Below, one piece after another: positions 7,882-16,788 of a DNA stretch of 64,000 nt. The stretch is from Archangium violaceum (GTDB lineage Bacteria; Myxococcota; Myxococcia; Myxococcales; Myxococcaceae), in NCBI RefSeq assembly GCF_016859125.1, contig NZ_CP069338.1:12613855-12677854 (forward strand). Direction: 5' to 3'. Position 1 is the stretch's first letter, and every line of letters begins with the position of its first letter. The notes beneath the pieces were generated by a model that searched no databases, was not told the origin of the DNA, and saw only the letters and a program-made list of their open reading frames with translations. The position numbers and the translations under genes are program-made.

Positions 7882-9098
7882 TGATGCGCTCGCTGCTGAT
7901 GTTCCTCATGCTGGTTCTGACGGTCTCCTGTACCGACCGGACTTCCAATGCGCGCGCGCCGGCGCCTGCTCCGGTGCGTTCGCAGAACTCCGGGCTGGGC
8001 ACCGTCGCCTCCATCGAGCCCATCCACATAAACCTGGGCTTCACCGTCTGGCGCAACGGCGTGGAGGTGACGGTCCAGGACGGCCTGCTCATCCACCTGG
8101 ACGGGCTGAGTCCGGGCCGGTTCATCCCGGGGGCGATGACCCCGCCCCTGTTCGTACTGGGCGACACGGTCGGCCAGATGCTGATCACCCCGTTCGAACA
8201 GGGGCAGGCGGTGCTGCTGATGGACTCCCCGCCCCCGGACACGGAAGTGGCGCTGTGGATGACGATGCCGGGCGAGACGCCGGACCAGCTGGTGGGGGCC
8301 GGGCTGAAGGCGCGGCAGGAGGAGGCCCTGTCCGCCACCGCACATTCCGGCATCAACATCCGGACGCCGCCGGCCAGCACGCCCCGGACCGTGTTCCCGA
8401 CGCAGGCAGAGCTGTGGGACCGGCTCGTGACGCGCAGGGTGTCGGCCGACATCTGCACGCGGGTCGGCAAGGAGTGTGGTCTCGTGCCGAAGACCACGCT
8501 CGGGCGCATCGACTGCGGTCCCTGCCCAGCCGGACAGCTCTGCAAGACGGACAACATGTGCTGCACGCCCAGCTCCTGTGCGGCCCAGGGGCGCACCTGC
8601 GGTCCGGCGTCCGACAGCTGTGGCAACACGCTGGACTGTGGCGCCTGCGGCTCGGGGCGGGTCTGCACCGCCGCGGGAGGCTGCTGCCTGCCCAAGACAT
8701 GCGGTGAGCTGGGCCGCACCTGTGGCACGGTGTCCGACGGCTGCGGGGGCACGCTCAACTGCGGCACCTGCGGCTCCGGGCAGGTCTGCCTGGGCGCGGG
8801 AAGCTGCTGCACGCCCACGACGTGCGCCCAGCTGGGCAAGAACTGCGGTTTTGTGCCCGACGGCTGCGGCGGCACGCTCAACTGCGGCAGCTGCACTGCT
8901 CCGCAGGCGTGTGGCGGCGCGGGCGTTCCCAACGTCTGTGGCATCTGCACGCCGAAGCCCCAGAGCGAGGTCTGCGCGCCTCGGGAGTGCGGCACCTGGT
9001 CCGACGGCTGCTCCTCCACCTATTCCTGTGGCACCTGCCCCACGGGCCAGGCGTGCGCCCCGAGGACGGGCTCGTGCGGCATCCCGGATGGCGGCTGA
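7881..9098 (+). CDS. Cys-rich repeat lipoprotein
   Basis: A 405-residue predicted lipoprotein. A hydrophobic N-terminus ends in the lipobox-like VLTVSC (Cys 17), giving export and lipid anchoring. Residues ~30-195 form a domain of unknown function. The C-terminal half holds about five ~40-residue disulphide-type repeats with the pattern CC.P.(T/S)C..LGR.CG..SDGCG.TL.CG.C, last copy diverged. Similar Cys-rich repeat tails are common on myxobacterial surface lipoproteins and probably mediate adhesion or stability outside the cell; that is inference. Its start overlaps the stop of an upstream gene remnant, so it was probably the second gene of an operon. Reading frame intact. Confidence 0.75.
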   Translation: MMRSLLMFLMLVLTVSCTDRTSNARAPAPAPVRSQNSGLGTVASIEPIHINLGFTVWRNGVEVTVQDGLLIHLDGLSPGRFIPGAMTPPLFVLGDTVGQMLITPFEQGQAVLLMDSPPPDTEVALWMTMPGETPDQLVGAGLKARQEEALSATAHSGINIRTPPASTPRTVFPTQAELWDRLVTRRVSADICTRVGKECGLVPKTTLGRIDCGPCPAGQLCKTDNMCCTPSSCAAQGRTCGPASDSCGNTLDCGACGSGRVCTAAGGCCLPKTCGELGRTCGTVSDGCGGTLNCGTCGSGQVCLGAGSCCTPTTCAQLGKNCGFVPDGCGGTLNCGSCTAPQACGGAGVPNVCGICTPKPQSEVCAPRECGTWSDGCSSTYSCGTCPTGQACAPRTGSCGIPDGG

Positions 9099-9259
9099 GG
9101 CGAGGGCCGCATCTACGTCTGTAACGACTTCGGGCGTGTACTCCAGCATGCTCGGGACACCGCCGGCATGACGAGTGTCCTTGTCGCCTCGCCCTTGGGA
9201 CGGGTGTCACGGACGGCCAGATGTGCTCTCTTCGAAGGACACGGCTTCGAGAGGTGCAC

Positions 9260-12200
9260 ATGGAGCAGGGCCCATTCATCTTGCAGAGTGCCGCACGCCT
9301 CGAGCAGGCCCTCGCCACGTGCCAGGACAGCGAAGAGCTCAGGACGGGGCTGGCGGAAGCCGCCACCCTGCTCGTCCGCAGGCACCGCTACTCCGAGGCG
9401 GTGCGCATCTTCGATTGCCTCGTCGAGTTCCCCGACCTCCCGTCCTTCGCCTATTGCAATGCGCTGTGGGTGGCGCAAAAGGATAACACCGGCTTGCCTG
9501 TGGAAGCGAGGCGCTCGCGCCGCTATCTGGCGGCATGTCTGCCATACGCGAACGCCAACCCGCCCATTCACCTCAATGCGGCCGGCGTCTTCATGGAGCT
9601 GGGGGAAACCGATGCGGCCCTTCTGCAACTCCTGTTGGCTGCCAGCAAGCGCGTAGACATCCAGCGCCACCTCGCCCAGCCACAGCTCCAGCCCCTCAAG
9701 GCGCACCCCCGCTGGCCGGAACTCATCGCCCCCCAGCCGCCCGCAGTGCCCGAGCCCTCCCTCGTCTCGCTTGTACAGGCGGCGTTTGCCCACGGGGGCG
9801 CAGAGGACGCCATTCTCCCCCTGCTGCTGCTCTGGCGAAAGACGCGCTCCGCACGTCTGGCGGACCTCATTGACCGACTGAGTGAATGCGCCGGCAGGCG
9901 CGTGGGGTATCGCGCGGCGTGGGCGGAGCGAGTTGTAGGCGACCGGCCCTCGGAGCTCTCCCGCTTGAACCGGGGCAGCCGAGTTATGCGAGACGGGCTG
10001 GGGGGCTACGGCAACAGCCAGACGAAAGGGGGCCTGTGGCTCCACAAGGACTGTGAGGACCCGCGCTTCGCCACTGCGATGGTGCGGTTGCTCAGACACC
10101 CGCCGCAGATGACGGCGAGCACGTGGGACAGGGAGGCCTGGCAGTTCGCCCTCGAGACGCTCGTCGCGCTCGGGGACCTCCGCATTCTCGATGCGCTCGA
10201 GGCGCTCTCCGCCCAAGTTCCGGCACTCCTGCCTCCCACGTTCGGGGAGTGGATGGGGGCGAAACTGCGCGAGACAGTGAGCGCGCTGACGGCCCAGCGC
10301 GTACCTGCGCCCCTTGCCTCCAAGGTGGATGCCCTGTGCGCCGAGTTGGAGGCCGCGCTGGCCATGGGCCAGCCCCCGCCCCGCGCACCCCTTCCTCCTC
10401 CAGTTGAGGAGCGCAGGGCGGCCGGTGACCCCGTCCATTCCCAGGGGTCGGCGGAAGGGGCTCCGCCGCTAGATATGGCGTTGGAGGCGCTCGCGGCGGG
10501 CCGGCCCGCCAAAGCCATCCCGCCCCTTTTGCGGGAATGGGAGCGCACGCGCTCGCCGCGGCTGGCGGACCTGTTGGACCTCATCGATGCGCGCATCACT
10601 CGAGTCAAACGCAGGAGAAAAGCCCGGCAGCCTCGCCTCTCGCAGAAGGACTGGATTGCGCTCGCGCGGGCGAACGAGCCGCGCGATATGCCACGACTGC
10701 TCTCCACCTTCGTCTGCAAGCGGGCGCCCTCATCGGCCGGGCGTCTCTGGGTCCTGCAGCGCCGGCGCGACCCACGGTTGACGACGGCCCTGATGCGCCT
10801 CCTCGAGAAGCCGCCGTTTCTCTGCCCGCTCGATGAGGACGGCGTGGAGGAGTTCTGGAATGCGGTAGCGGAGGCCTTCCTCCACCTTGGCGACGTGCGT
10901 GCGGTGGAGCCTCTGCGGGCCTTTTCCCGACGCGTGCGCAGTCTGACGGTAAGGTGTGACAATGACGCCCGTGACTGCGGCGGCTCGGCTCCTCCGGTGG
11001 GCGGCTTTCTCCGGCGCCGCTTCGCCGAGACCGCGGATGCGCTCGGGGCGAGTCAGGGACCCAAGCCTCTCACGGCCACCGAGGAGGCGCTCTGCACGCA
11101 GATGGAGGCCCTTCTCGAGCCAGAGTTCCAGAGGATGCGCTTCGCACGCGAGGCCGCCGCGGAGAAGGCCCGGGGCCGCCAGGACTTCCTGGAGCGAATT
11201 GCCCAGGCCCCGGAGGACGACGAGGTGCGCCTCGCCTTTGCCGCATGGCTCCAGGCGCACGGCGAACATTCCTACGGCGAGCTCATCCGCCTGCAGTGCC
11301 TGCGTACCCAGGGCGAGGCCACCGCGGAAGCGCTCGAGCGTGAGGCGAGGCTCCTCGATGCGGCCCGGTGGAGCCCCGAGGTGGACGTATGGAACCGCTG
11401 GCTGGGGGAGCTTGCGCCGGAGTTCGGCGTGGAGCACTCCGAACGGGGCTTTCCGAGCGTCGTGAGGCTCTCGCTGGACGGCGAGTTGCCCGCGCACCTC
11501 GTCGGCCACCCCCTGTGGGCGACAGTGCGGAGGTTGAAGTGCTCTCCCGAGGACTGGGCGCGCCGCGAGGCGCTCGTCGAACTCGTGGGCCACCCGGTGA
11601 TGAAGTCCCTGCGCTGGCTGGAGGGAGTGACTCCCCGGGGGCTGAGTGAGCTTGTGCGCCAGCAACCCCGTCCCTATGAGACGGTAGGCCTCCTGCTTCC
11701 GGAGCTCGAGGCGGGGGAGTGGCCTCTGGTGCTCGAGGCGCTCGCGCGGCTGCCGAAGCTCCGGACGCTGCATCTCATGCTCGGCCCGAAGGACTTTCAG
11801 CCTTCGCTGCTGCAGCCGCTGCTTGAGTCCCGCGTGGGGGAGCGGGTGGAGCGGCTCGTGCTGACGGTGCAGGCGGAGAAGGCGCCGAAGTGGGTGGCCA
11901 TCCATTCAGCCATCGAAGCCTCCCCCTTCGCCTGGTTCGAACTGCAGTGGCGATGCGATTTCTCCTACGGCCCGAGCCTCCCCGAGGAAGTGGAGAAGGG
12001 GCTCGACTGTGGACTGCGCTTCACGCGCGACTCGGACGGCGGCCTCTCCTGCCTGCGCGCCTCGCATGTGGGGCCCCGAGAGTTCCGGATGGGCCAGCTC
12101 CTCCGGGCGGTGAATCAGTTGCCCGCGGGTGCGCTCTCCTGCTTTGTACTGGCCGAACCGCCGGCCTCCTCCGTGCAGCCGAGTCCTCGGGCGCTCGCCG

Positions 12201-13348
12201 AGCTCAAACGCCTTCTCCGCCGCTTCCCACGGCTGGCGCGGGTAGAGCTTCCCAGTCCCGAGGGCACCCGGCGGGCCGTGGAACGGCTCCTCGCCACGCT
12301 GCGCGAGGAGCGGGAGACGTGGCGGCATGCGTCGGCAATCCAGGAGCTGGCAGCCCTTGGTGCGGCCGAGGCGCGCGAGCCGATTGCCGAGCGCCTGCGC
12401 GCCTCGGACGAGTGGCTCCAGCTGACGGCGGCCTTCGCGCTGTCCCGCCTGGCCCATGCCTCCGTTGTCCCCTTCCTCCGAGACGCCGTCCATCACCCAG
12501 GATGCGGGAAAATGGCAGCGCTTACCCTCGGAAGTCTTCAGGCGAGGGAAGCGGTGGGCGAGCTCCTCTGGCTCCTCACCCACCGCAAGCACGAAGAACG
12601 CCGCTCCGAGGAGGAGATAGTCGTGGCGCTCCAGGCCCTCTCCATGCTCGGTGAGCCGAGCGCGGTGCCAGAGATTCAGGAGTTTCTCGCGGCCCAACTC
12701 GCTCGAAAACCCACCGAGAGGGCGCTTGCCCGAGCTCGTCTTGTCGCCGTCGATGCTCTCGGGGTACTCGGGGCAAGGCAGGCGCGCGCGCTCGTCATCC
12801 AGGCACTGGAAATAGGGGATGAGTACGACCGGAGCAGCGCGGTGACGGCGCTCGGCCTCGTCGGCTCCGTGGACGACATCCCCCTCCTGCAAGGCCAGCT
12901 CGGCTCCGAGGAGCGTTCATCGCAGAGCCGTGGGTGCCACTCCAGTCGGTTTTCGTCCCACGACAGCGCGCGCCTGGCCCTCCTGCTCCTCTCGCCGGAG
13001 CGCCTCAACTCAGAGCACGCCGATGCGCTCGTGCGTACCCTCGGCGGCGCACGCCTGCTCGACTCCGACTCGGCGCGGCTGCTGACGCTCGGCCGTTCTC
13101 TGGAGGAGCTCGCGTTGCGCGTCGTGGAGGGCGGGAGGGCCGCGCTCTCGAGAGGAGGGGACTGCTGGCTGCAGCTCTGTGAGGCCGTCGAGCGCTTCAC
13201 CGAGGAGCGCACGGAGGCCACACGCGCTGCCCTGCTCGATGCCCCCCACCCCTGGCATGTGCCTGCGATGATGTACTGGCTCGGCTTGGCCGAAAGGATT
13301 GCCAGCCGCTGGGCCGCGCTCCGCGTGCTGTGCCGGGCTCGCGCCTGA
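9260..13348 (+). CDS. TIGR02996-domain protein with HEAT-like repeats
   Basis: A 1,362-residue cytoplasmic-looking protein. I place the start at ATG 9260, behind GAGAGG at 6 bases, not at the upstream in-frame ATG 9221. Residues ~180-385 and ~405-640 are two diverged copies of one module (compare ARLADLIDRLSE with PRLADLLDLIDA). A TIGR02996 'repeat-companion' motif follows at ~650 (PEDDEVRLAFAAWLQAHGE then GELIRLQCL). A leucine-rich middle section precedes HEAT-like helical pairs at ~1020-1230. TIGR02996 proteins are abundant in myxobacteria and planctomycetes; their function is unknown, and the repeats suggest protein-protein scaffolding. No partner gene is evident: a remnant operon lies upstream and a convergent toxin locus downstream. 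Confidence 0.82.
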   Translation: MEQGPFILQSAARLEQALATCQDSEELRTGLAEAATLLVRRHRYSEAVRIFDCLVEFPDLPSFAYCNALWVAQKDNTGLPVEARRSRRYLAACLPYANANPPIHLNAAGVFMELGETDAALLQLLLAASKRVDIQRHLAQPQLQPLKAHPRWPELIAPQPPAVPEPSLVSLVQAAFAHGGAEDAILPLLLLWRKTRSARLADLIDRLSECAGRRVGYRAAWAERVVGDRPSELSRLNRGSRVMRDGLGGYGNSQTKGGLWLHKDCEDPRFATAMVRLLRHPPQMTASTWDREAWQFALETLVALGDLRILDALEALSAQVPALLPPTFGEWMGAKLRETVSALTAQRVPAPLASKVDALCAELEAALAMGQPPPRAPLPPPVEERRAAGDPVHSQGSAEGAPPLDMALEALAAGRPAKAIPPLLREWERTRSPRLADLLDLIDARITRVKRRRKARQPRLSQKDWIALARANEPRDMPRLLSTFVCKRAPSSAGRLWVLQRRRDPRLTTALMRLLEKPPFLCPLDEDGVEEFWNAVAEAFLHLGDVRAVEPLRAFSRRVRSLTVRCDNDARDCGGSAPPVGGFLRRRFAETADALGASQGPKPLTATEEALCTQMEALLEPEFQRMRFAREAAAEKARGRQDFLERIAQAPEDDEVRLAFAAWLQAHGEHSYGELIRLQCLRTQGEATAEALEREARLLDAARWSPEVDVWNRWLGELAPEFGVEHSERGFPSVVRLSLDGELPAHLVGHPLWATVRRLKCSPEDWARREALVELVGHPVMKSLRWLEGVTPRGLSELVRQQPRPYETVGLLLPELEAGEWPLVLEALARLPKLRTLHLMLGPKDFQPSLLQPLLESRVGERVERLVLTVQAEKAPKWVAIHSAIEASPFAWFELQWRCDFSYGPSLPEEVEKGLDCGLRFTRDSDGGLSCLRASHVGPREFRMGQLLRAVNQLPAGALSCFVLAEPPASSVQPSPRALAELKRLLRRFPRLARVELPSPEGTRRAVERLLATLREERETWRHASAIQELAALGAAEAREPIAERLRASDEWLQLTAAFALSRLAHASVVPFLRDAVHHPGCGKMAALTLGSLQAREAVGELLWLLTHRKHEERRSEEEIVVALQALSMLGEPSAVPEIQEFLAAQLARKPTERALARARLVAVDALGVLGARQARALVIQALEIGDEYDRSSAVTALGLVGSVDDIPLLQGQLGSEERSSQSRGCHSSRFSSHDSARLALLLLSPERLNSEHADALVRTLGGARLLDSDSARLLTLGRSLEELALRVVEGGRAALSRGGDCWLQLCEAVERFTEERTEATRAALLDAPHPWHVPAMMYWLGLAERIASRWAALRVLCRARA

Positions 13349-13464
13349 GGCGGGGCCGAGCGCAGTGGCGGGACATACCGGAGCGGCTCGGCCATTGGAG
13401 GGCCGTGCACCGCGCCGGACTGTTGAGACCCTGGGGCGGGGGTATCCCCAGAGAGAAATCTCAA

Positions 13465-13499
13465 GAACGCGTGGACGGAGGACATCCGCCCACGCGTTC
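13465..13499. terminator. Hairpin between convergent genes
   Basis: GAACGCGTGGACGGA and TCCGCCCACGCGTTC form a 15-bp stem with one mismatch around GGACA. There is no T-run. It sits between the 3' ends of two convergent genes and may serve as a bidirectional, possibly factor-assisted, terminator. Confidence 0.45.
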
Positions 13500-13523
13500 G
13501 GCTCTCTCAGCCTTGAAGCGCCA

Positions 13524-13784
13524 TTATGCCTTTGGCATCGCGGTAGTTGTGTGTTGCGCCGGAACATACTCCTCTGGAGGAGCAGAAAAGCCGTTCCAGA
13601 ACACCCATAGTCGGCGGCACTTTGGGCACTTCAGAAAGCTGTTCATGGCGGAGTAGACAGTTTCGGAGTCAACTTGGCCCGAAAATTGATCAAAGTCCGT
13701 ATCCGACACAAATAGCCACTCATCGGGACAGGGAATCTGGCCGTACGAAATCTGCTGTCCGCATCTACAGTTCAAGCTGGGCAC
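13524..13784 (-). CDS. Small Cys-motif protein, candidate immunity to the CdiA-CT-like toxin
   Basis: An 86-residue protein starting with GTG at 13784 behind AGGAGG at 9 bases, two bases after the toxin stop. It has a zinc-ribbon-like layout: CRCG near the N-terminus and CPKC at ~53. It begins MPSLNCRCGQQISYGQI and has an acidic middle segment (FVSDTDFDQFSGQVDSETVY). Position directly after a polymorphic toxin gene is where immunity genes sit; there is no sequence match I can cite. Alternative: an unrelated small zinc protein. Frame and ribosome site make it a confident gene, but only moderately an immunity gene. Confidence 0.7.
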   Translation of the reverse strand: MPSLNCRCGQQISYGQIPCPDEWLFVSDTDFDQFSGQVDSETVYSAMNSFLKCPKCRRLWVFWNGFSAPPEEYVPAQHTTTAMPKA

Positions 13785-13786
13785 TA

Positions 13787-14719
13787 CTAGTTCCCTCCTA
13801 AAATTATCACATCCCGAATGTTCTTTGCCCCGGCGCCTTGCACTCGCTCCAGCACATTGCCGAGTTGAGCTCTCGTCACCGGAGTCTGGCTCAAATTGAG
13901 CACGATGCCCTCCACCTGGGAGTTTTTCTTGGCAATTGCCGAGATGATGCGGTTCGCGTTTGTGGTTGTAGGCGTATACACATCATATCGGATGCCGTCG
14001 ACCAAGAGGTCCGAAGTGCCGCCGGAAGCCCGTGTCCCCACTGGTGGCCGCAGAACGACATTACGTCCTGCGTCTGCCAGTGCCTGTGCCGAATTCAGCT
14101 CGCTCGGAGAATAGTTGCCCCCTGGGATGACCTGTAGACTCCCACTACTTCCCCCATTTGCACCGCCCCCTGCGACAGGTCCCCCGATTGTCCCCTGTCC
14201 ACCTCCTCCCGCAGCGGTGGACAATACATAGACCCCGCCCACTCCATAGCCTACCGCCGTGGCGACCTTCCCCACTGGCACGACGACACGCTGAATCGCC
14301 AGGGCGCCCTGGGCGGAGAGGGAGAGGACGGGCATCATGGCTTCGGGGCCGCCCATGGCACTCGTCAGGGTGCGCGTGACGCCATTCGCGGTCCCCCCGG
14401 CAATCAACAGGGAGGTGCTCAGTCTGGCCACCGCCTTCGTCTGCTCGCCGGCCGTCATGTACCTGAAGCGCTCCCAGTACTCGGGGGAAGACGAAATGAG
14501 GGCGGCCACGCCTGCGGGCAGGTGCCGCAACGCGAGTATGCTGTCCGTCGGGTACCTGAGGTGCCCGGCCAGTCGGCGTGAGCAGAGCCAGGCGCTAAAC
14601 CAGAGTTCGCGATTCCCGAACACCTCCGAGGCCATGTCGGGTGAGCTTCCGAGGGAGTAGCGCTGCAAGAAGCGCTCGCCCCGTTCGAGAATCGTGAACG
14701 GTGGTTTAGAACGTCCCAT
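13787..14719 (-). CDS. Orphan polymorphic toxin cassette with CdiA-CT-like nuclease domain
   Basis: About 310 codons from ATG 14719; the frame is open further upstream but that part is not protein-like. Residues ~45-165 repeat, nearly base for base, the backbone of the neighbouring toxin gene (LALRHLPAGVAAL through KVATAVGYGVGGVYVL). After a Gly-rich linker the C-terminal ~110 residues change completely: ELNSAQALADAGRNVVL, GGTSDLLVDGIRYDVYTP and VEGIVLNLSQTP. This resembles the CdiA C-terminal tRNA-nuclease family, whose core pairs a conserved D with a (D/E)-x-Y/K strand. The gene lacks the export-proximal N-terminus of its neighbour, so it looks like a displaced reserve cassette. A small candidate immunity gene follows. 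Confidence 0.7.
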   Translation of the reverse strand: MGRSKPPFTILERGERFLQRYSLGSSPDMASEVFGNRELWFSAWLCSRRLAGHLRYPTDSILALRHLPAGVAALISSSPEYWERFRYMTAGEQTKAVARLSTSLLIAGGTANGVTRTLTSAMGGPEAMMPVLSLSAQGALAIQRVVVPVGKVATAVGYGVGGVYVLSTAAGGGGQGTIGGPVAGGGANGGSSGSLQVIPGGNYSPSELNSAQALADAGRNVVLRPPVGTRASGGTSDLLVDGIRYDVYTPTTTNANRIISAIAKKNSQVEGIVLNLSQTPVTRAQLGNVLERVQGAGAKNIRDVIILGGN

Positions 14720-14852
14720 CGCGAGCGGGACTGGACGGCCGCAGTGCAAGTGTGCGGCCCCACTCTCACTCCTCACGCCGCAACCCTCGCAATGAATCAG
14801 GTTTGGCTGCAGACCCTCGTGGCTCGTGGAACCGAGCCGGAGCCGATTGAGC

Positions 14853-15320
14853 TCAATTATCGGAAGCGAGCACAGTCGCGGAGGAAATCGATTTGAGAAC
14901 GTTCCAGAAGCCAAAGAACGACCGCCCCGCCTCCAACTCAACCTCAATTGCCTCGCCCTCGTGTCGGATAAGCTTCAGGCGACTCAAATCCAATTTCCCG
15001 CCCGCCCCCATCTCTAGCGCACCATTGACATGAGATATATCCGTTGTCGCGTCCTTGAGCTCGCTCCATGGAATGGTGCAACCTCCTCCTGCCTGGCGGA
15101 TTATCACCCGCTCGGTCGTTACAAGTACCCATTCCGTTGGAGCGCGAAAGTAGGCAATGATCGGAAGCTCGTCGCTTCGCACCATGGCGAGTTCCATCAG
15201 CCGTATTTGGACGTCTGTGGGGAGTTCGACGAACGGGCGTGTATACGCGCCTTGGCCGCCCGCACGTTGGAAGACTCGAAGTAGCCGTTGGAGCTTCGAA
15301 TCGGCGCTCAAGTTTTTCAT
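14853..15320 (-). CDS. Candidate immunity protein of the upstream toxin
   Basis: A 155-residue soluble protein. Its ATG overlaps the toxin stop by 4 bases (ATGA), showing tight coupling as in toxin-immunity pairs. The sequence mixes a helical N-terminus (MKNLSADSKLQRLLRVFQRA) with a middle region resembling a PH/GRAM-like strand set (WVLVTTERVIIRQAGG, IPWSELKDATTD) and an acidic C-terminal section. I do not recognise an Imm family. It lies between the two toxin modules, so it separates the resident toxin from the orphan cassette. Intact frame. Confidence 0.68.
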   Translation of the reverse strand: MKNLSADSKLQRLLRVFQRAGGQGAYTRPFVELPTDVQIRLMELAMVRSDELPIIAYFRAPTEWVLVTTERVIIRQAGGGCTIPWSELKDATTDISHVNGALEMGAGGKLDLSRLKLIRHEGEAIEVELEAGRSFFGFWNVLKSISSATVLASDN

Positions 15321-16700
15321 GGCGTCAGGTCCTTCACCAGCTCAATTGCATCGTCTCCGATACGTCTGAGGCTGAAGCCAAATCGCTGGGCTATGGCGGG
15401 CTTCAAGAAGCCCTGATTGACAACAGCATGCCCGGTAATGCTCAGCCGGGTGGCGCCGGCTGCGCGTGCCTCGGCCTCGAACGCCGCTATCAGCTCCCTC
15501 AATGGCGCAGCACCTTTAACCTCTGCCTCAATCAACAAGATGTTTCGCTGGAATGTAGTGCCAACAAGCCCCTTGTTCCCGAATATTCTGAATCCACTTA
15601 CCTTTTCGGGTGGCCGCCGAACCGCTTGCTGCAGCAATTCTTCTGCCGACGGACGCATCTGCCCCTGAGAAGAGACACGCGCCCCATCACTAGCCCCACT
15701 GGACAGGACATATACCCCGCCCACTCCATAGCCTACCGCCGTGGCGACCTTTCCCACTGGCACGGCGACACGCTGAATCGCCAGGGCGCCCTGGGCGGAG
15801 AGCGAGAGCACGGGCACCATGGCTTCGGCGCCGCCCATGGCACTCGTCAGGGTGCGCGTGACGCCGTTGGCGGAGCCCCCGGCAATCAGCAAGGAAGTGC
15901 TCAGCCTGGCCACCGCCTTCATCTGCTCGCCGGCCGTCATGTACCGGAAGCGCTCCCAGTACTCCGGCGAGGAGGCAATGAGGGCGGCCACGCCCGCGGG
16001 CAGGTGTCGCAACGCGAGGATGCTGTCCGTCGGGTACGTGAAGAAGCGGCCCAGGGCATGGTACAGCTCGACAAAGGCCTCTTCGGCGCCGTCCAAGGTG
16101 CGACTGACGACGTCCGCATCGTCGTACACCTCTGCATACGCGCCCTCGTTCAGCTCCCGGAACTGAGCGTCGAGAAGTCGGAACACGCCGCCTCGGCTTC
16201 CGTAGAAGCGGCCCAACTCGAAGCCGTGGGCCCGGAATGCGCCCTCCCGCCACTCCATCTCGGCGACTCGCTGCTGAGTGCGTCCATTGCGCACCCAGGC
16301 CAGGTAGCCGTCCGGCCGAAGCACGGCCACGCCTTGGAAGCGCTCCACCCGGCGCAGCAACTCTGCCCGGGACACCTCGCCCCCCTCCAGCACCCCGCGC
16401 AGCAGGTGGCCCACCGCCATGCGCGGCGGGAAGTTGCCCAGCGTCACCGGCGTCTGCACCAGCAGGGCCATGAGTCGCCCGGCCTCTTCGGGGGTGAAGG
16501 GGTTGACGCGCGGGGGCAGCACGTCCGAGTCGCCCAGGCCCGCGAGCACCAGGAGTTTCTCGAAGGCGTCCACCTCCAGCATGCCCGTCTCCACCGCGAG
16601 CACGGCCATGTCGCCCGAGGTGGCCACATCCACCGCGGTACCGGACGGCACTCGCATGGGACGGCGCCGAGTCAAACGCTCCGCCTCTTCTGCTGTCCTG
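15317..16700 (-). pseudogene. Polymorphic toxin, N-terminus removed by IS21 insertion
   Basis: The usable frame begins at TTG 16675 (ATG at 16657), but protein-like codons continue up to ~16700 (LRTAEEAERLTRRRP) and then hit a stop exactly where the IS21 remnant appears to begin. The export signal and true start are therefore missing. The body (~residues 20-290) is a helical delivery backbone. Its distal part, from LALRHLPAGVAAL to VGYGVGGVYVL, is duplicated in the orphan cassette downstream. The C-terminal ~90 residues (GNKGLVGTTFQRNILLIEAE, ARAAGATRLSITGHAVVN) form a different toxin tip, loosely GNAT-like in pattern. An immunity candidate overlaps its stop. Activity is doubtful without the N-terminus. 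Confidence 0.68.
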
Positions 16701-16788
16701 AGTGTTGGCGTTCACGAGGAAGCGCGGAAATTTGGACCGGGAAGCCGGAGGTGTGCCGGGGGTCCGGCCTCCCGGTCCGAGGTGAGGC

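Noticed and set aside
7713..9149. 478-codon minus frame opposite the Cys-rich lipoprotein
   Set aside because: Shadow of a GC-rich gene; the plus strand has a signal peptide, lipobox and regular Cys repeats.
10730..12892. Long minus-strand frames opposite the TIGR02996 protein
   Set aside because: Low-information shadows; the plus strand holds recognised motifs over the same bases.
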